Counted from the first letter of the stretch, positions 1-10,032 are shown. The stretch is DNA of 64,000 bases from Arsenicitalea aurantiaca (GCF_003994485.1 NZ_RZNJ01000004.1:310001-374000); one strand, 5' to 3'. Numbers and translations are program-made. Notes: a model not told the origin generated them from the letters alone.

Positions 1-1
1 T

Positions 2-1237
2 CCCTCCGACGCGCTTTCGGGCCACATGGCGCTCGGGGAGCTTGGGCTCGATGGCCGGCTCGCTCCGGTTTCGGGCGTATTGCCTGCGGCGATCGCCGCG
101 GGCGGCCTCGATCTGGGGCTCATCTGTCCCGAACCCTCCGGGCCCGAGGCCGCCTGGGCGGGGGAGGCGCTCGACATCATTGCGCCCGAAAGCCTCCTTG
201 CGCTCGTCAACCATCTTGCCGGCCACCAGCTCTGTACCCGACCCGTCGCCAGGCGGCAGAAGGTGCCCGAGGGGCTGCCCGACCTTGCCGACATGCGCGG
301 CCAGGAGGTCGCGCGCCGTGCCCTCGAGGTCGCCGCCGCCGGATCGCACAATCTTCTGCTCGTGGGCCCGCCGGGCGCCGGCAAGTCCATGCTCGCACAG
401 CGCCTCCCCTCCATCCTGCCCCCGCTCGATCCGCGCGAACTGCTCGACGTCTCGATGATCCAGTCGATCGCGGGCGAACTTGCCGGCGGGGCGCTTTCGG
501 ACCGGCGCCCTTTCCGTGCGCCCCATCATTCGGCTTCGATGGCGGCGCTCGTCGGCGGTGGGCTCCGGGTCCGGCCCGGCGAGGTCTCCCTTGCCCATAA
601 TGGCGTGCTCTTTCTCGACGAGTTGCCCGAATTCGCGCCCCAGGTGCTCGACAGCCTGCGCCAGCCTCTCGAGGCGGGCGAGACGGTGATCGCGCGGGCC
701 AATGCACGGGTTTCCTACCCTGCCCGCTTCCAGCTCGTGGCCGCGATGAACCCCTGCAAATGCGGGCTTGCCGGCACGCCCGGCCACACCTGCCGGCGCG
801 GTGACGCGTGCGCGGCCGACTATCAGTCGCGCGTTTCGGGCCCCTTCCTCGACCGCATCGACATCCGGATCGACGTGCCGGCGGTTTCGGCGGCCGACAT
901 GCTGGCCCCGATGAGCGCCGAGCCCTCAGCTACGGTCGCCGGGCGCGTTGCCGAAGCCCGTCGTCGCCAGCGCGAGCGTTACCAAAAGGCCGGGGTCGAG
1001 GGCGTCTTCACCAATGCCGCCGCGAGCGCGCGGATGATCGAAGAGATTGCCGCGCCTGACACGGAGAGCCAGACGCTCCTGCTGCAGGCCGCCGAGCGGT
1101 TCCGCCTCTCGGCCCGCGCCTATCATCGGGTGCTGAAGGTTTCGAGGACCCTCGCCGACCTTGCCGGCAGCGAGGCGGTGCGCCGCCCCCATGTCGCCGA
1201 AGCGCTGAGCTATCGGCTGAATATGGCGGCCGCCTGA
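2..1237 (+). CDS. comM: YifB/ComM family Mg chelatase-like AAA+ ATPase (5' end cut by window edge)
   Basis: This is the C-terminal part of a YifB/ComM protein; the reading frame is already open at base 2 and continues off the left edge. An ATG at 26 is internal, because the residues before it (PSDALSGHM) match the conserved stretch that precedes GELGLDGRLAPV in this family. About 410 residues remain of a usual ~510. Visible features are Walker A (GPPGAGKSM) near residue 124, the FRAPHHSAS motif, the Walker B-like FLDELPEF, the MNPCKCG cysteine motif and the C-terminal Mg_chelatase_C region (RAYHRVLKVSRTLADL). In competent bacteria ComM is a helicase that helps branch migration of incoming DNA; its role in rhizobia is less clear. 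The family call is sure, the physiological role is inferred. Confidence 0.93.
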   Translation, partial: PSDALSGHMALGELGLDGRLAPVSGVLPAAIAAGGLDLGLICPEPSGPEAAWAGEALDIIAPESLLALVNHLAGHQLCTRPVARRQKVPEGLPDLADMRGQEVARRALEVAAAGSHNLLLVGPPGAGKSMLAQRLPSILPPLDPRELLDVSMIQSIAGELAGGALSDRRPFRAPHHSASMAALVGGGLRVRPGEVSLAHNGVLFLDELPEFAPQVLDSLRQPLEAGETVIARANARVSYPARFQLVAAMNPCKCGLAGTPGHTCRRGDACAADYQSRVSGPFLDRIDIRIDVPAVSAADMLAPMSAEPSATVAGRVAEARRRQRERYQKAGVEGVFTNAAASARMIEEIAAPDTESQTLLLQAAERFRLSARAYHRVLKVSRTLADLAGSEAVRRPHVAEALSYRLNMAAA

Positions 1238-1317
1238 AAACCGCGGGCCTCCCCCATGCGTTCCTGTCCCTAGCGGGTGGTGCGGGCGCACCGCCCCTCA
1301 ACACGGAGAAAAGCCTG

Positions 1318-1740
1318 ATGAAGACCCTCTACAGCACACGCGCGACCGCCACCGGCGGCCGGACCGGTAATGCCGCGACCGAGGACGGCAAGGTCTCGGT
1401 CACCCTTTCGACGCCCAAGGAGATGGGCGGCGATGGCGGGCCGGGCACCAATCCCGAGCAGCTCTTCGCCACCGGCTATTCGGCATGCTTCCTCGGTGCG
1501 CTGAAGGCGGTGGCCCGCAAGGAGGGCAAGAAGATCCCCGACGACGCGACCGTGACCGCGACCATCGGTTTCGTCGATCGTGAAGACGGGGTGGGCTTTT
1601 CCATCGCCGCCGCGCTCGAGGCAAAGGTGCCGGGGCTCGAGGCGTCCGAAGTCGAGGCCCTGATGGCCAAGGCGCACGACGTCTGCCCCTATTCCCACGC
1701 CATCAGGCAGGCGGTCGACGTGAAGCTCTCGGCGGCCTGA
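1318..1740 (+). CDS. ohr: Ohr/OsmC family organic hydroperoxide resistance protein
   Basis: A 140-residue thiol peroxidase of the Ohr subgroup that reduces organic hydroperoxides in the cytoplasm. The two redox cysteines lie in the expected settings: GYSACFLGALK (about residue 60) and HDVCPYSHA (about residue 124). The length is standard for Ohr. A purine-rich GGAGAAAAG lies just before the ATG. The gene stands alone between comM and the convergent mutarotase gene. No MarR-type ohrR regulator is adjacent, and I could not make out a convincing OhrR operator in the 80 bp upstream. A hairpin follows the stop codon. Confidence 0.93.
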   Translation: MKTLYSTRATATGGRTGNAATEDGKVSVTLSTPKEMGGDGGPGTNPEQLFATGYSACFLGALKAVARKEGKKIPDDATVTATIGFVDREDGVGFSIAAALEAKVPGLEASEVEALMAKAHDVCPYSHAIRQAVDVKLSAA

Positions 1741-1748
1741 CCCTCGTC

Positions 1749-1778
1749 GCCCGGCCGCGCGCTCTGCTGCGGCCGGGC
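1749..1778. terminator. Perfect 10-bp hairpin between convergent ohr and galM genes
   Basis: GCCCGGCCGC and its exact reverse complement GCGGCCGGGC are separated by a 10-nt loop. The element lies between two convergent stop codons. There is no T-tract on either side, so it may be a weak or Rho-assisted bidirectional terminator, or simply a 3'-end stabiliser. Confidence 0.5.
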
Positions 1779-1788
1779 GCGCGGGCCC

Positions 1789-2799
1789 TTAGCCGATCTC
1801 GATCTCGCACCAGTGCCGGTAGGGCCGGTCGGGCGAATGGAGGATCGAGGGGAAATGCGGATTGTGCACCGCATCGGCAAAGCTCTGGTCCTCGAGGCAG
1901 AACCCCGCATGCTTTCCGTACCGTCGCCCCTCGAGCCCGGGCACGGGAATATCGGTATAGACCGCATTGTAGAGCTGCACGCCCGGGCGGTCGGTGAAGA
2001 GCCGGAGGGTGAGGTCGGCATCGGGCGAGACGACTTCGGCAACCGGGGTCCCGGCGTCCCGGCCGGTATCGAGCACGAGGTTGACGTCGAAATCCTGCGG
2101 GCTGCCGTCGGCGTCGCGCATGACGCGGGGCGTCCGGAAATCATACTTCGTGCCAGCAACCGGCAGGATGGCGCCGGTGGGCAGCAATTGCGGTCCCGGC
2201 TCGGTGAAAGCACTCGCCGCGATCCGGTAGCGATGGTCGATGATGGTGTCGGTCGTCCCGAGGTTGAAATACTGGTGCTGGACGAGGCTGATCGGGGTCA
2301 GCCGGTCGGTTTCGGCCGAAAGCGCGAGCCGAAGGCGATTGCCCGAAAGCGTGTAATGTGCGGTAAAGGTTACGTTGCCGGGATAGCCCATCGCGCCATC
2401 GGGCGAGAAATGGGTAAAGCGCACGCCCGTGCCGGCGTCGTCGACCTCGCCCTCCCATACTTGGCGGCCGAGCCCGCCCGGCCCGCCATGCAGATGATTG
2501 CCGTTCTCATTGGACGGCAGCACGTATTCGCGGCCCTCCAGCGTAAACCGCGAGCCCCCGATCCGGTTGGCGACGCGCCCGGCGAGCGAACCGAAATGCG
2601 GGCTATGGACCGGATAGGGCGCGAAGCTTTCGAACCCGAGCACGACGCTGCGCAGGCCACCTGCGACCGGCACGCGCCAATCGCGCACCACGACGCCATA
2701 GGAGATGATATCCACCTCGACGCCCGTATCGCTCACGAGGCGGAACTGGTCGACCTGCTTGCCCTCATGCTCGCCGAAAACACTGCGTGAAACCGTCAT
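1789..2799 (-). CDS. galM: Aldose 1-epimerase (mutarotase)
   Basis: A 336-residue GalM-family protein that interconverts alpha and beta anomers of aldoses. The family blocks are present: GSLAGRVANRIGGSRFTLEG near residue 75, NHLHGGPGGLGRQVWEG near residue 100 (first catalytic-region histidine), LVQHQYFNLG near residue 175 (second histidine) and a C-terminal GFCLEDQSFADAVHNPHFPS, where the glutamate is the catalytic base. The start is supported by a GGAGG sequence a few bases before the ATG. It is divergent from mutS and convergent with ohr, without sugar genes beside it, so the substrate is unknown. A second, more distant mutarotase (LacX type) lies at 57831-58691. Confidence 0.92.
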   Translation of the reverse strand: MTVSRSVFGEHEGKQVDQFRLVSDTGVEVDIISYGVVVRDWRVPVAGGLRSVVLGFESFAPYPVHSPHFGSLAGRVANRIGGSRFTLEGREYVLPSNENGNHLHGGPGGLGRQVWEGEVDDAGTGVRFTHFSPDGAMGYPGNVTFTAHYTLSGNRLRLALSAETDRLTPISLVQHQYFNLGTTDTIIDHRYRIAASAFTEPGPQLLPTGAILPVAGTKYDFRTPRVMRDADGSPQDFDVNLVLDTGRDAGTPVAEVVSPDADLTLRLFTDRPGVQLYNAVYTDIPVPGLEGRRYGKHAGFCLEDQSFADAVHNPHFPSILHSPDRPYRHWCEIEIG

Positions 2800-2914
2800 A
2801 GAAATCCTCCCTCAACGTGCCTTTCCTAGCGGTTCGACCCGCCCCGGCCAAGAGGCGGCGACGGCCGCGCCGCGACGGGAATGGCGGATTCACGTGAAAC
2901 AGCAGGCGCGCCGG

Positions 2915-2943
2915 TTGGCACAGGCCGGCATCTGCCATAAGTT
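2915..2943 (+). promoter_or_regulatory. Possible sigma70-type promoter for mutS
   Basis: TTGGCA (2915-2920), 17 bases, then TAAGTT (2938-2943). The -10 match is poor but position and spacing are right for transcription beginning about 20 bases before mutS. Predicted by eye only. Confidence 0.35.
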
Positions 2944-2969
2944 CGCGCCTTTCCGCGACCAAAGCATGC

Positions 2970-5651
2970 GTGATGGACCAGGCGCCTTTCGACATCGCCC
3001 AGACCGCCCCGGCAAGCGCCGCCGTGACCCCGATGATGGCGCAGTTCCTCGAGATCAAGGCCATCAATCCCGGTTACCTGCTGTTTTACCGGATGGGCGA
3101 TTTCTACGAGATGTTCTTCGAGGACGCCGAGATCGCGGCGGCTGCCCTGGGCATCGTGCTCACCCGGCGCGGCAAGCATCTGGGCGAGGACATCCCCATG
3201 TGCGGGGTCCCGATCCACGCCGCGCAGGATTATCTGAGAAAGCTGATCGGGCTCGGGCACAAGGTCGCGATATGCGAGCAGGTCGAGGATCCCGCCGAGG
3301 CGCGCAAGCGCGGCTCGAAATCGGTGGTGAAGCGCGACGTCGTGCGCCTCGTGACCCCGGGCACCCTGACCGAGGACGATCTGCTGCCGCCGCGCGAGGC
3401 CAATTATCTTGCCGCCCTCTCCATGCTGCGCCATGGCGAGGCCGATTTCGCCCTCGCCTGGGCGGATGTCTCGACGGGTGAAACGGCGGTCGCCGACGTG
3501 CCCGCCGAGGCGCTCATGGACGAACTCGCGCGCATCGCCCCGGCCGAGCTGATCCTTGCACCCGCGACCGCCGAGGCCCTCGGCACGCTCGGCCAGGCCC
3601 TCGGCAGGGTGGTGCTCTCCAAAGTCGAGCCCGACCTCTTCGAAAGCCGCAAGGCCGCCGAGCGGATCGGCGCGGTCTTCCCGCTTGCCGAGGTCGACCC
3701 CACCGCCTTTTCCCGCGCCGGGCGCGCGGCGCTCGGGGCCCTCCTCGCCTATGTTGGGGAAAGCCAGAAGGGCGCGCCGGTCGCCCTGCGCGCGCCCGCC
3801 GCCGAGCGGGTTGCCGCGCATATGGCAATCGATCTTGCCACCCGCAATTCGCTCGAACTGCTCACCACCCAGCGCGGCGAGGTCCGCGGGTCGCTGCTGG
3901 GGGAGATCGACTGCTGCGTCACCCCGCCCGGTTCCCGCCTTCTGGCGCGCCGCCTTGCCGCCCCGCTCGCCCAGCCCGACCCGGTCAATGCGCGGCTCGA
4001 CATGGTGGAAGCGCTGGTGGAGGAAAGCCGGCTCTGCACCCAGCTGCGCGAAGGCCTGAAGGCGGCGCCCGATCTGACGCGCGGGCTCACCCGTCTGGCG
4101 CTCGACCGCGGCGGCCCGCGCGACCTCCTCTCCATCGCGCGCGCCGTGGGCGCGGCCGGTGCACTCGCCGAACGCCTTGCCGGCGCAGACGCGCTTCCTC
4201 CCGGGCTCGCGGCGATCGCCCGGACGCTTGGGGATGCGCCGGCGGGCCTCGCCGAGGCCCTCTCGGCGGCGCTCGACGACAGCCCGCCGCTGAGCGCACG
4301 CGACGGCGGCTTCGTGCGGGCGGGGTTCGATGCCGCGCTCGACCGCGAGCGTGCGCTCGGCACCGAAACGCGCGGCGTCATCGCCGCGCTTCAGGCCCGA
4401 CTGGGGGAGGAGACGGGGCTCAAATCCCTCAAGATCCGGCACAACAACGTTCTGGGCTATTTCCTCGAAGTGCCTGCAGCACAGGGCGCGCGGCTGCTCG
4501 AACCCGAGCATCGGGACATCTTCATCCACCGCCAGAGCCTCGCCAATGCGATGCGCTTCACGACCCCCGAACTCGCCGAGCTCGAAGGGGCGATCGCGCG
4601 GGCCGGGCAGGCCGCCCTCGAGATCGAGGCGGCGATCTTTTCGCGACTCGTCGCAGAAACCCTTGCGCAAACCGATCGCCTGCGCGCCACCGCCGACGCG
4701 CTTGCCGAGCTCGACGTCACCGCCGCCCTCGCCCACCTCGCCGGGACGCGCAATTTCTGCCGGCCCGAGATCGACGACAGCCTTGCCTTCGCCATCGAAG
4801 GGGGGCGCCACCCGGTGGTCGAGGCCATGGTGAGCGCTGCCGGCCAGCCCTTCGTCGCCAATGATTGCGATCTCTCCGATGCCGGCCTCTGGCTCGTCAC
4901 CGGGCCCAATATGGGGGGCAAGTCGACCTTCCTGCGGCAGAACGCGCTGATCGCGATCCTCGCGCAGACCGGCAGCTTCGTGCCCGCGCAACGGGCGCAT
5001 ATCGGCGTGGTCGATCGCGTCTTTTCGCGCGTCGGTGCGTCGGACGACATTGCCGGGGGGCGCTCCACCTTCATGGTGGAGATGGTCGAGACCGCCGCCA
5101 TCCTCAATCGCGCGACCCAGCGCTCGCTCGTCATACTCGATGAGATCGGACGGGGCACGGCGACCTTCGACGGGCTCTCGATCGCCTGGGCGACGGTAGA
5201 ATCGCTTCATGACGAGACGCGCTGCCGGGGGCTCTTCGCCACCCATTTCCACGAGATGACGGCGCTCGCCAAGACGCTGGCGCGGGTCTCCAACCACACC
5301 ATGACGGTGCGCGAATGGGAGGGTGAAGTCGTCTTCCTGCACGAAGTGGCCGCCGGCGCCGCCGACCGCTCCTACGGCATTGCCGTGGCCAAGCTCGCCG
5401 GACTTCCCGAAACCGTGCTTTCCCGTGCCCGCCATGTGCTCGCCGCGCTCGAGCAGCGCTCTTCCGGCACCCCGGCCATCGTGCTAGACGATCTGCCACT
5501 GTTCGCGCACGCTGCCCCGCCGCCTAAGCCCGATGTTAATCCCATAGATGACATGCTCGACCGCATCCGGCCCGACGAACTGACCCCCCGCGCCGCAATC
5601 GACCTGGTATATGAACTCAAGACCCTCCGTGATGCCGCTCGCAGAAGCTGA
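2970..5651 (+). CDS. mutS: DNA mismatch repair ATPase MutS
   Basis: MutS recognises base mismatches and small loops as a clamp-like dimer and recruits MutL. The protein is about 893 residues, near the usual ~850-910. Domain I carries the mismatch-reading Phe-x-Glu in GDFYEMFFEDA (residue ~46). Walker A is GPNMGGKST (residue ~645), followed by SDDIAGGRSTF, Walker B LVILDEIGRGT and ATHFHEM. The frame opens with GTG at 2970 followed at once by ATG at 2973; the ATG is at least as likely. No clear Shine-Dalgarno sequence is seen. The last bases overlap glnD, suggesting co-transcription, an arrangement seen in other Rhizobiales. Confidence 0.97.
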   Translation: MMDQAPFDIAQTAPASAAVTPMMAQFLEIKAINPGYLLFYRMGDFYEMFFEDAEIAAAALGIVLTRRGKHLGEDIPMCGVPIHAAQDYLRKLIGLGHKVAICEQVEDPAEARKRGSKSVVKRDVVRLVTPGTLTEDDLLPPREANYLAALSMLRHGEADFALAWADVSTGETAVADVPAEALMDELARIAPAELILAPATAEALGTLGQALGRVVLSKVEPDLFESRKAAERIGAVFPLAEVDPTAFSRAGRAALGALLAYVGESQKGAPVALRAPAAERVAAHMAIDLATRNSLELLTTQRGEVRGSLLGEIDCCVTPPGSRLLARRLAAPLAQPDPVNARLDMVEALVEESRLCTQLREGLKAAPDLTRGLTRLALDRGGPRDLLSIARAVGAAGALAERLAGADALPPGLAAIARTLGDAPAGLAEALSAALDDSPPLSARDGGFVRAGFDAALDRERALGTETRGVIAALQARLGEETGLKSLKIRHNNVLGYFLEVPAAQGARLLEPEHRDIFIHRQSLANAMRFTTPELAELEGAIARAGQAALEIEAAIFSRLVAETLAQTDRLRATADALAELDVTAALAHLAGTRNFCRPEIDDSLAFAIEGGRHPVVEAMVSAAGQPFVANDCDLSDAGLWLVTGPNMGGKSTFLRQNALIAILAQTGSFVPAQRAHIGVVDRVFSRVGASDDIAGGRSTFMVEMVETAAILNRATQRSLVILDEIGRGTATFDGLSIAWATVESLHDETRCRGLFATHFHEMTALAKTLARVSNHTMTVREWEGEVVFLHEVAAGAADRSYGIAVAKLAGLPETVLSRARHVLAALEQRSSGTPAIVLDDLPLFAHAAPPPKPDVNPIDDMLDRIRPDELTPRAAIDLVYELKTLRDAARRS

Positions 5652-8439
5652 CCTCCGTCCGCGACGTCAGGGCTTTGCGCCCAGAAGCGCCGAGCGGCTG
5701 CTCGCCGATCTTTCCGAGGAGGTCGGCACGCTCGATCCCGCCTCTCCCGAAGCGCGGGCGGTAGTGCTCGGGCACATGCGCCGGACCCTTGCGGAGGCGC
5801 GCACCGCGGCCGAAGCGGATCTCGCCTCGACCGGCCGCGGCACGCGCTGTGCCATGGCGCTCTGCCTGGCCGAAGACGAAATCATCCGCGCCATCCACGC
5901 CTTTGCGGTCCATCGCGTCTATCCCGCCGCGACCCCCTCGGGCGCCGAGGCGATCGCGCTGGCGGCCGTCGGCGGCTATGGCCGGGGCACGCTCGCGCCG
6001 GGATCGGACATCGACCTGCTCTTCATCCTGCCCAACAAGCAGACCCCCTGGGGCGAAAAGGTCACCGAATACATTCTCTACATGCTCTGGGATCTCGGGC
6101 AGAAGGTCGGCCATGCCGTCCGCTCGGTCGATGACTGCATGCGCATGGCAAAGGCCGACATGACGGTGCGGACGGCGACGCTCGAGGCGCGCTATCTCAC
6201 GGGCGATCGTGGCCTCTTCGAGCAGCTCGTCACCCGGTTCGAAACCGAGATCGTTGCGCGCACCGGCCCCGAATTCATCGCCGCCAAGATGGCCGAGCGC
6301 GAAGAGCGCCACCGCCAGATGGGCAATACCCGCTACGTGGTCGAGCCCAACGTCAAGGACGGAAAGGGGGGGCTGCGCGACCTCAACACGCTCTTCTGGA
6401 TCGGGAAGTATTTCTACCGGGTCAAGACCAGCGCCGAGCTCGTCGACAAGGGCGTGCTCTCGGTGGACGAATACCGCCTCTTCCAGCGCGCCGAGGACTT
6501 CCTCTGGGCGATCCGGTGCAATTTGCACTTTCTCACCGGCCGCGCCGACGAGAAGCTGACCTTCGATGTCCAGCCCGACCTCGCGAGACGGCTGGGCTTT
6601 GCCGATCGCGCCGGCATGCTCGGTGTGGAGCGGCTGATGAAGCGCTATTTCCTCGTCGCCAAGGATGTGGGCGACCTCACCCGCATCTTCTGCACGAGCC
6701 TCGAATTCAACCACGCCAAGGACATGGACCTGCTGGGCCGGGCACTGTCGCCCTTCCGGCGCGGCCGCCAGAAGATCAAGGGCGAGACCGCCTTCGTCAT
6801 CGACAGCGGCCGGCTCAACATCGCCGAGCCCGGTGTCTTCGAGGCCGATCCGGTCAACCTCGTCAAATGCTTCCACATCGCAGGCCAGCTCGACCTGCTC
6901 TTTCATCCCGACGCCATAAAGCAGATCACCCGTTCGCTGCGGCTGATCAACGGCAACTTGCGGGCCGACAAGCGCGCCAACGCCTATTTCCTGTCCATCC
7001 TCACCCACCCCACCAGCGTCGAGCGCATCCTGCGCGCGATGAACGAGAGTGGCGTGCTGGGCAAGTTCGTGCCCGAGTTCGGCAAGATCGTCGCGCTCAT
7101 GCAATTCAACATGTACCACCACTACACGGTGGACGAGCACCTGATCCGCGCGGTCGGGGTCATGGCCGAGATCGCCAATGGCGGGCTGCGGGACGAACTG
7201 CCGCTGACCCATGAGCTACTGCCCCATCTGAGCGATGTGCGGCTACTCTATGTCGCGCTCTTTCTGCATGACATCGCCAAGGGCCGGCCCGACGACCATT
7301 CAGAGGCCGGCGAGCGCATCGCCCGCCGTTTCTGCCCGCGCATCGGGCTTTCGCCGGCCGAAACCGATACCGTCGCCTGGCTCGTGCGCCATCATCTGCT
7401 GATGAGCGAGGTCGCCCAGGCGCGCGACATCCAGGATCCCGAAACCGCGCGCGCCTTCGCCGACATCGTGCAGAGCCCGCAGCGTCTCGCGCTGCTGATG
7501 ATCCTGACCGCCTGCGACATCCGTGCGGTGGGTCCCGGCGTCTGGACCGGATGGAAAGGCTCGCTGCTGCGCGCGCTCTATTTCGCCACCGAGCCGCTGC
7601 TCTCGGGCGGGCATTCCCAGGTCACCCAGCGCGACCGGATCGAGGCGGCGAAATCGGTGCTGAAGGGCGCGCTCGGCAAATGGGAGCCCGAGGAGATCGA
7701 GGCGTATCTCGGCCGTCACTACGATCACTACTGGCTGCGCGCAGAACCCGAGCTGCAGATCGAGCACGCCCGCATGATCCGCCAGGCCGACCGTGCGGAA
7801 GAGGCGTTTGCCGGCACCATCCGCATCCAGGCCTTCGAGGGGATCACAGAGGTTTCCTTCTATACCCCCGACCATCCGCGTCTCCTCTCGCTGATCGCAG
7901 GCGCCTGCACCATGTGCGAAGCTTCGATCATCGGGGCACAGATTTTCGGCACGCGCGACGGGCGCGCGGTCGACACGTTCCGGTTGAGGCGCGCCTTCAC
8001 CTCCGACGAGGACGAGAAGGTCCGCGCCACCCGCATCATCGACACCGTCAAGCAATTGCTGCAGGGCCGGCGCCAGATCCTCATCGATCTGGGCAAGGAA
8101 AGCCGGCACAACCGGCGCCTCAAGCCCTTCTCGCTGCCCGCCGACGTGCTGGTCTCGAATGCACTCTCGGAAAAGTTCACCGTGATCGAGGTCTCCGGGC
8201 TCGACCGCACCGGGCTCCTCCATCAATTGACCCGTGAGATCGCCGATCTCAACCTCACCATCGGGTCGGCCCATATCGGCACCTATGGGGAAAAGGCGGT
8301 CGACGTCTTTTACGTGACGGACCTCACCGGGCAGAAGATCGTTTCAAAGACGCGCCAGAAGAAGATCCGCGATGCCCTGCTCGCGGTCTTCGCGCGGCGT
8401 GGCGGCGAGGACAAGGCCCCCAAGGTGGCCAATGGCTGA
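5611..8439 (+). CDS. glnD: Bifunctional PII uridylyltransferase/uridylyl-removing enzyme GlnD
   Basis: GlnD senses glutamine and adds or removes UMP on PII proteins (GlnB/GlnK), controlling nitrogen metabolism. At 942 residues it has the full set: a nucleotidyltransferase domain with GGYGRGTLAPGSDIDLLF (~residue 120), a PII-uridylyltransferase region with NVKDGKGGLRDLNTL, an HD domain with LFLHDIAKGRPDDHSEAG (~residue 550), and two C-terminal ACT domains (from ~745 and ~855, the second with LDRTGLLHQLTREIADL). The ATG at 5611 lies inside mutS (41 bp overlap); an in-frame ATG at 5632 would reduce the overlap to 20 bp and is an alternative start. Confidence 0.96.
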   Translation: MNSRPSVMPLAEADLRPRRQGFAPRSAERLLADLSEEVGTLDPASPEARAVVLGHMRRTLAEARTAAEADLASTGRGTRCAMALCLAEDEIIRAIHAFAVHRVYPAATPSGAEAIALAAVGGYGRGTLAPGSDIDLLFILPNKQTPWGEKVTEYILYMLWDLGQKVGHAVRSVDDCMRMAKADMTVRTATLEARYLTGDRGLFEQLVTRFETEIVARTGPEFIAAKMAEREERHRQMGNTRYVVEPNVKDGKGGLRDLNTLFWIGKYFYRVKTSAELVDKGVLSVDEYRLFQRAEDFLWAIRCNLHFLTGRADEKLTFDVQPDLARRLGFADRAGMLGVERLMKRYFLVAKDVGDLTRIFCTSLEFNHAKDMDLLGRALSPFRRGRQKIKGETAFVIDSGRLNIAEPGVFEADPVNLVKCFHIAGQLDLLFHPDAIKQITRSLRLINGNLRADKRANAYFLSILTHPTSVERILRAMNESGVLGKFVPEFGKIVALMQFNMYHHYTVDEHLIRAVGVMAEIANGGLRDELPLTHELLPHLSDVRLLYVALFLHDIAKGRPDDHSEAGERIARRFCPRIGLSPAETDTVAWLVRHHLLMSEVAQARDIQDPETARAFADIVQSPQRLALLMILTACDIRAVGPGVWTGWKGSLLRALYFATEPLLSGGHSQVTQRDRIEAAKSVLKGALGKWEPEEIEAYLGRHYDHYWLRAEPELQIEHARMIRQADRAEEAFAGTIRIQAFEGITEVSFYTPDHPRLLSLIAGACTMCEASIIGAQIFGTRDGRAVDTFRLRRAFTSDEDEKVRATRIIDTVKQLLQGRRQILIDLGKESRHNRRLKPFSLPADVLVSNALSEKFTVIEVSGLDRTGLLHQLTREIADLNLTIGSAHIGTYGEKAVDVFYVTDLTGQKIVSKTRQKKIRDALLAVFARRGGEDKAPKVANG

Positions 8440-8469
8440 GACGCGCGCCCGAGGGGACGCGTCGGCCGG

Positions 8470-10032
8470 ATGAGCCTCTATCGCAATTTCCTTTCGGTCG
8501 GCGGGCTCACCCTCCTGAGCCGCATTGCCGGCTTCGTGCGCGATGCGCTGATGGCGGCGGTGCTGGGCACCGGCATGGCGGCCGACGCTTTTCTCGCCGC
8601 CTTCCGCTTTCCTAACCTCTTCCGCCGGCTCTTTGCCGAGGGGGCGTTCAATACCGCCTTCGTGCCCATGTTTGCCGGGGCACTCGAGCAGCATGGCCCC
8701 GATTCGGCACGCGAACTCGCCTCGCGCATCATGGCGTGGCTCGTCACGGTGATCCTCGTCGTCACCATCCTCGCCGAAATCTTCATGCCCGTGGTGCTCG
8801 CGCCCTTCGTGCCCGGCTTTGCCGACGATCCGGAAAAGTACGAGCTGACCGTGCTCCTCACCCGGATCATGTTCCCCTACCTCGCCTGCATGAGCCTGAT
8901 GGCGGCCTATGGCGCCATCCTCAACAGCCTCGGCAAGTTCTTTGCGGCCGCCTTTGCCCCGGTGCTGCTGAACCTCGTTTCGGTCGCGGCCATGATCCCG
9001 CTCGTCATCTGGACGGTCGAGACCGGCGCCGAAGCGGCAATCTGGGTTGCCATCGCCACCATGGCGGGCGGCATCGCGCAGCTGGCGCTGGTCTGGCGCG
9101 CGATTTCCAAGGCCGGCTTCCGGCCCGCCTTCCGCCTGCCGACGCTCTCCCCCGAAATAAGGCGCTTCTGGGTGCTGGCCGTTCCCGCGATCCTTACCGG
9201 CGGTATCACCCAGATCAACATCTTCGTGGGCACCATCATCGCCTCGGGCGCGGAGAGCGCGATCTCCTATCTCTATTACGCCGACCGGCTCTACCAGCTG
9301 CCGCTCGGCATCATCGGCATCGCCATCGGCACGGTGCTGCTGCCAGAGCTCGCCCGCCACATCAAGGGCGGCAGGGACAATGAGGCGCGCGGGGTGCAGG
9401 ACCAGTCGCTGCTGATCGCCATGCTGCTGTCCATGCCGGCTGCGACGGCACTCGCCGCGCTCGCCGAACCGATCGTGCGGGTGCTCTTCGAGCGGGGGGC
9501 GTTCGATGCGGTCGCGACGGTCGAGACCGCGCGCGCCCTCATCGCCTTCTCGCTCGGGCTTCCCGCCTTCGTCCTCGTGCGCGTCCTGCAGCCGGGCTTC
9601 TTTGCGCGGCAGGACACGGTGACCCCGACCATCTTTGCGGCCATTTCGGCCGCGGTGAATGTCGGCCTCGCCTTTGCGCTCTTTGCCCAGTTCGCCCATG
9701 TCGGCATCGCGCTTGCGACCACGATCTCGGCCTGGGTCAACACGATCCTGCTCGCGACCTTCCTTGCGCGACGGGGCCATTTCGCGCTCGACCGGGCCGG
9801 GTGGCTGCGCCATTCGGGCATCGTCGTCATTGCCGTGGGCATGGCGCTGCTGCTCGCGGGGCTCTCGGTGCTGCTCGGCCCGGTCTTTTCGCCGGGGGCG
9901 AGCTTCCTCATCCAGCTTCTTGCGCTGGGCGGGCTCGTCCTATCGGGCATGGCGATCTATTTTGCGGCCATCCATGGCTTCGGCATCCAGCCGCTCGGCA
10001 TGCTCCTGAGGCGCCTGCGCCGCGGCGGGTGA
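8470..10032 (+). CDS. murJ: Lipid II flippase MurJ
   Basis: A 520-residue polytopic inner-membrane protein of the MOP/MVF superfamily that flips lipid II outward for peptidoglycan synthesis. The N-terminus has the family signature (GGLTLLSRIAGFVRDALMAAVLG, then DAFLAAFRFPNLFRRLFAEGAFNTAFVP), and QINIFVGTIIAS and SAISYLYYADRLYQLPLGIIGIAIG appear mid-protein. About 14 hydrophobic segments are evident. It follows glnD by 30 bp and precedes trpS, an order common in Rhizobiales. Confidence 0.95.
   Translation: MSLYRNFLSVGGLTLLSRIAGFVRDALMAAVLGTGMAADAFLAAFRFPNLFRRLFAEGAFNTAFVPMFAGALEQHGPDSARELASRIMAWLVTVILVVTILAEIFMPVVLAPFVPGFADDPEKYELTVLLTRIMFPYLACMSLMAAYGAILNSLGKFFAAAFAPVLLNLVSVAAMIPLVIWTVETGAEAAIWVAIATMAGGIAQLALVWRAISKAGFRPAFRLPTLSPEIRRFWVLAVPAILTGGITQINIFVGTIIASGAESAISYLYYADRLYQLPLGIIGIAIGTVLLPELARHIKGGRDNEARGVQDQSLLIAMLLSMPAATALAALAEPIVRVLFERGAFDAVATVETARALIAFSLGLPAFVLVRVLQPGFFARQDTVTPTIFAAISAAVNVGLAFALFAQFAHVGIALATTISAWVNTILLATFLARRGHFALDRAGWLRHSGIVVIAVGMALLLAGLSVLLGPVFSPGASFLIQLLALGGLVLSGMAIYFAAIHGFGIQPLGMLLRRLRRGG

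Noticed and set aside
2826-5435. 869-residue open frame antisense to mutS
   Set aside because: A shadow frame caused by high GC at codon third positions; low-complexity Gly/Arg/Glu-rich sequence without recognisable domains, opposite a certain mutS.
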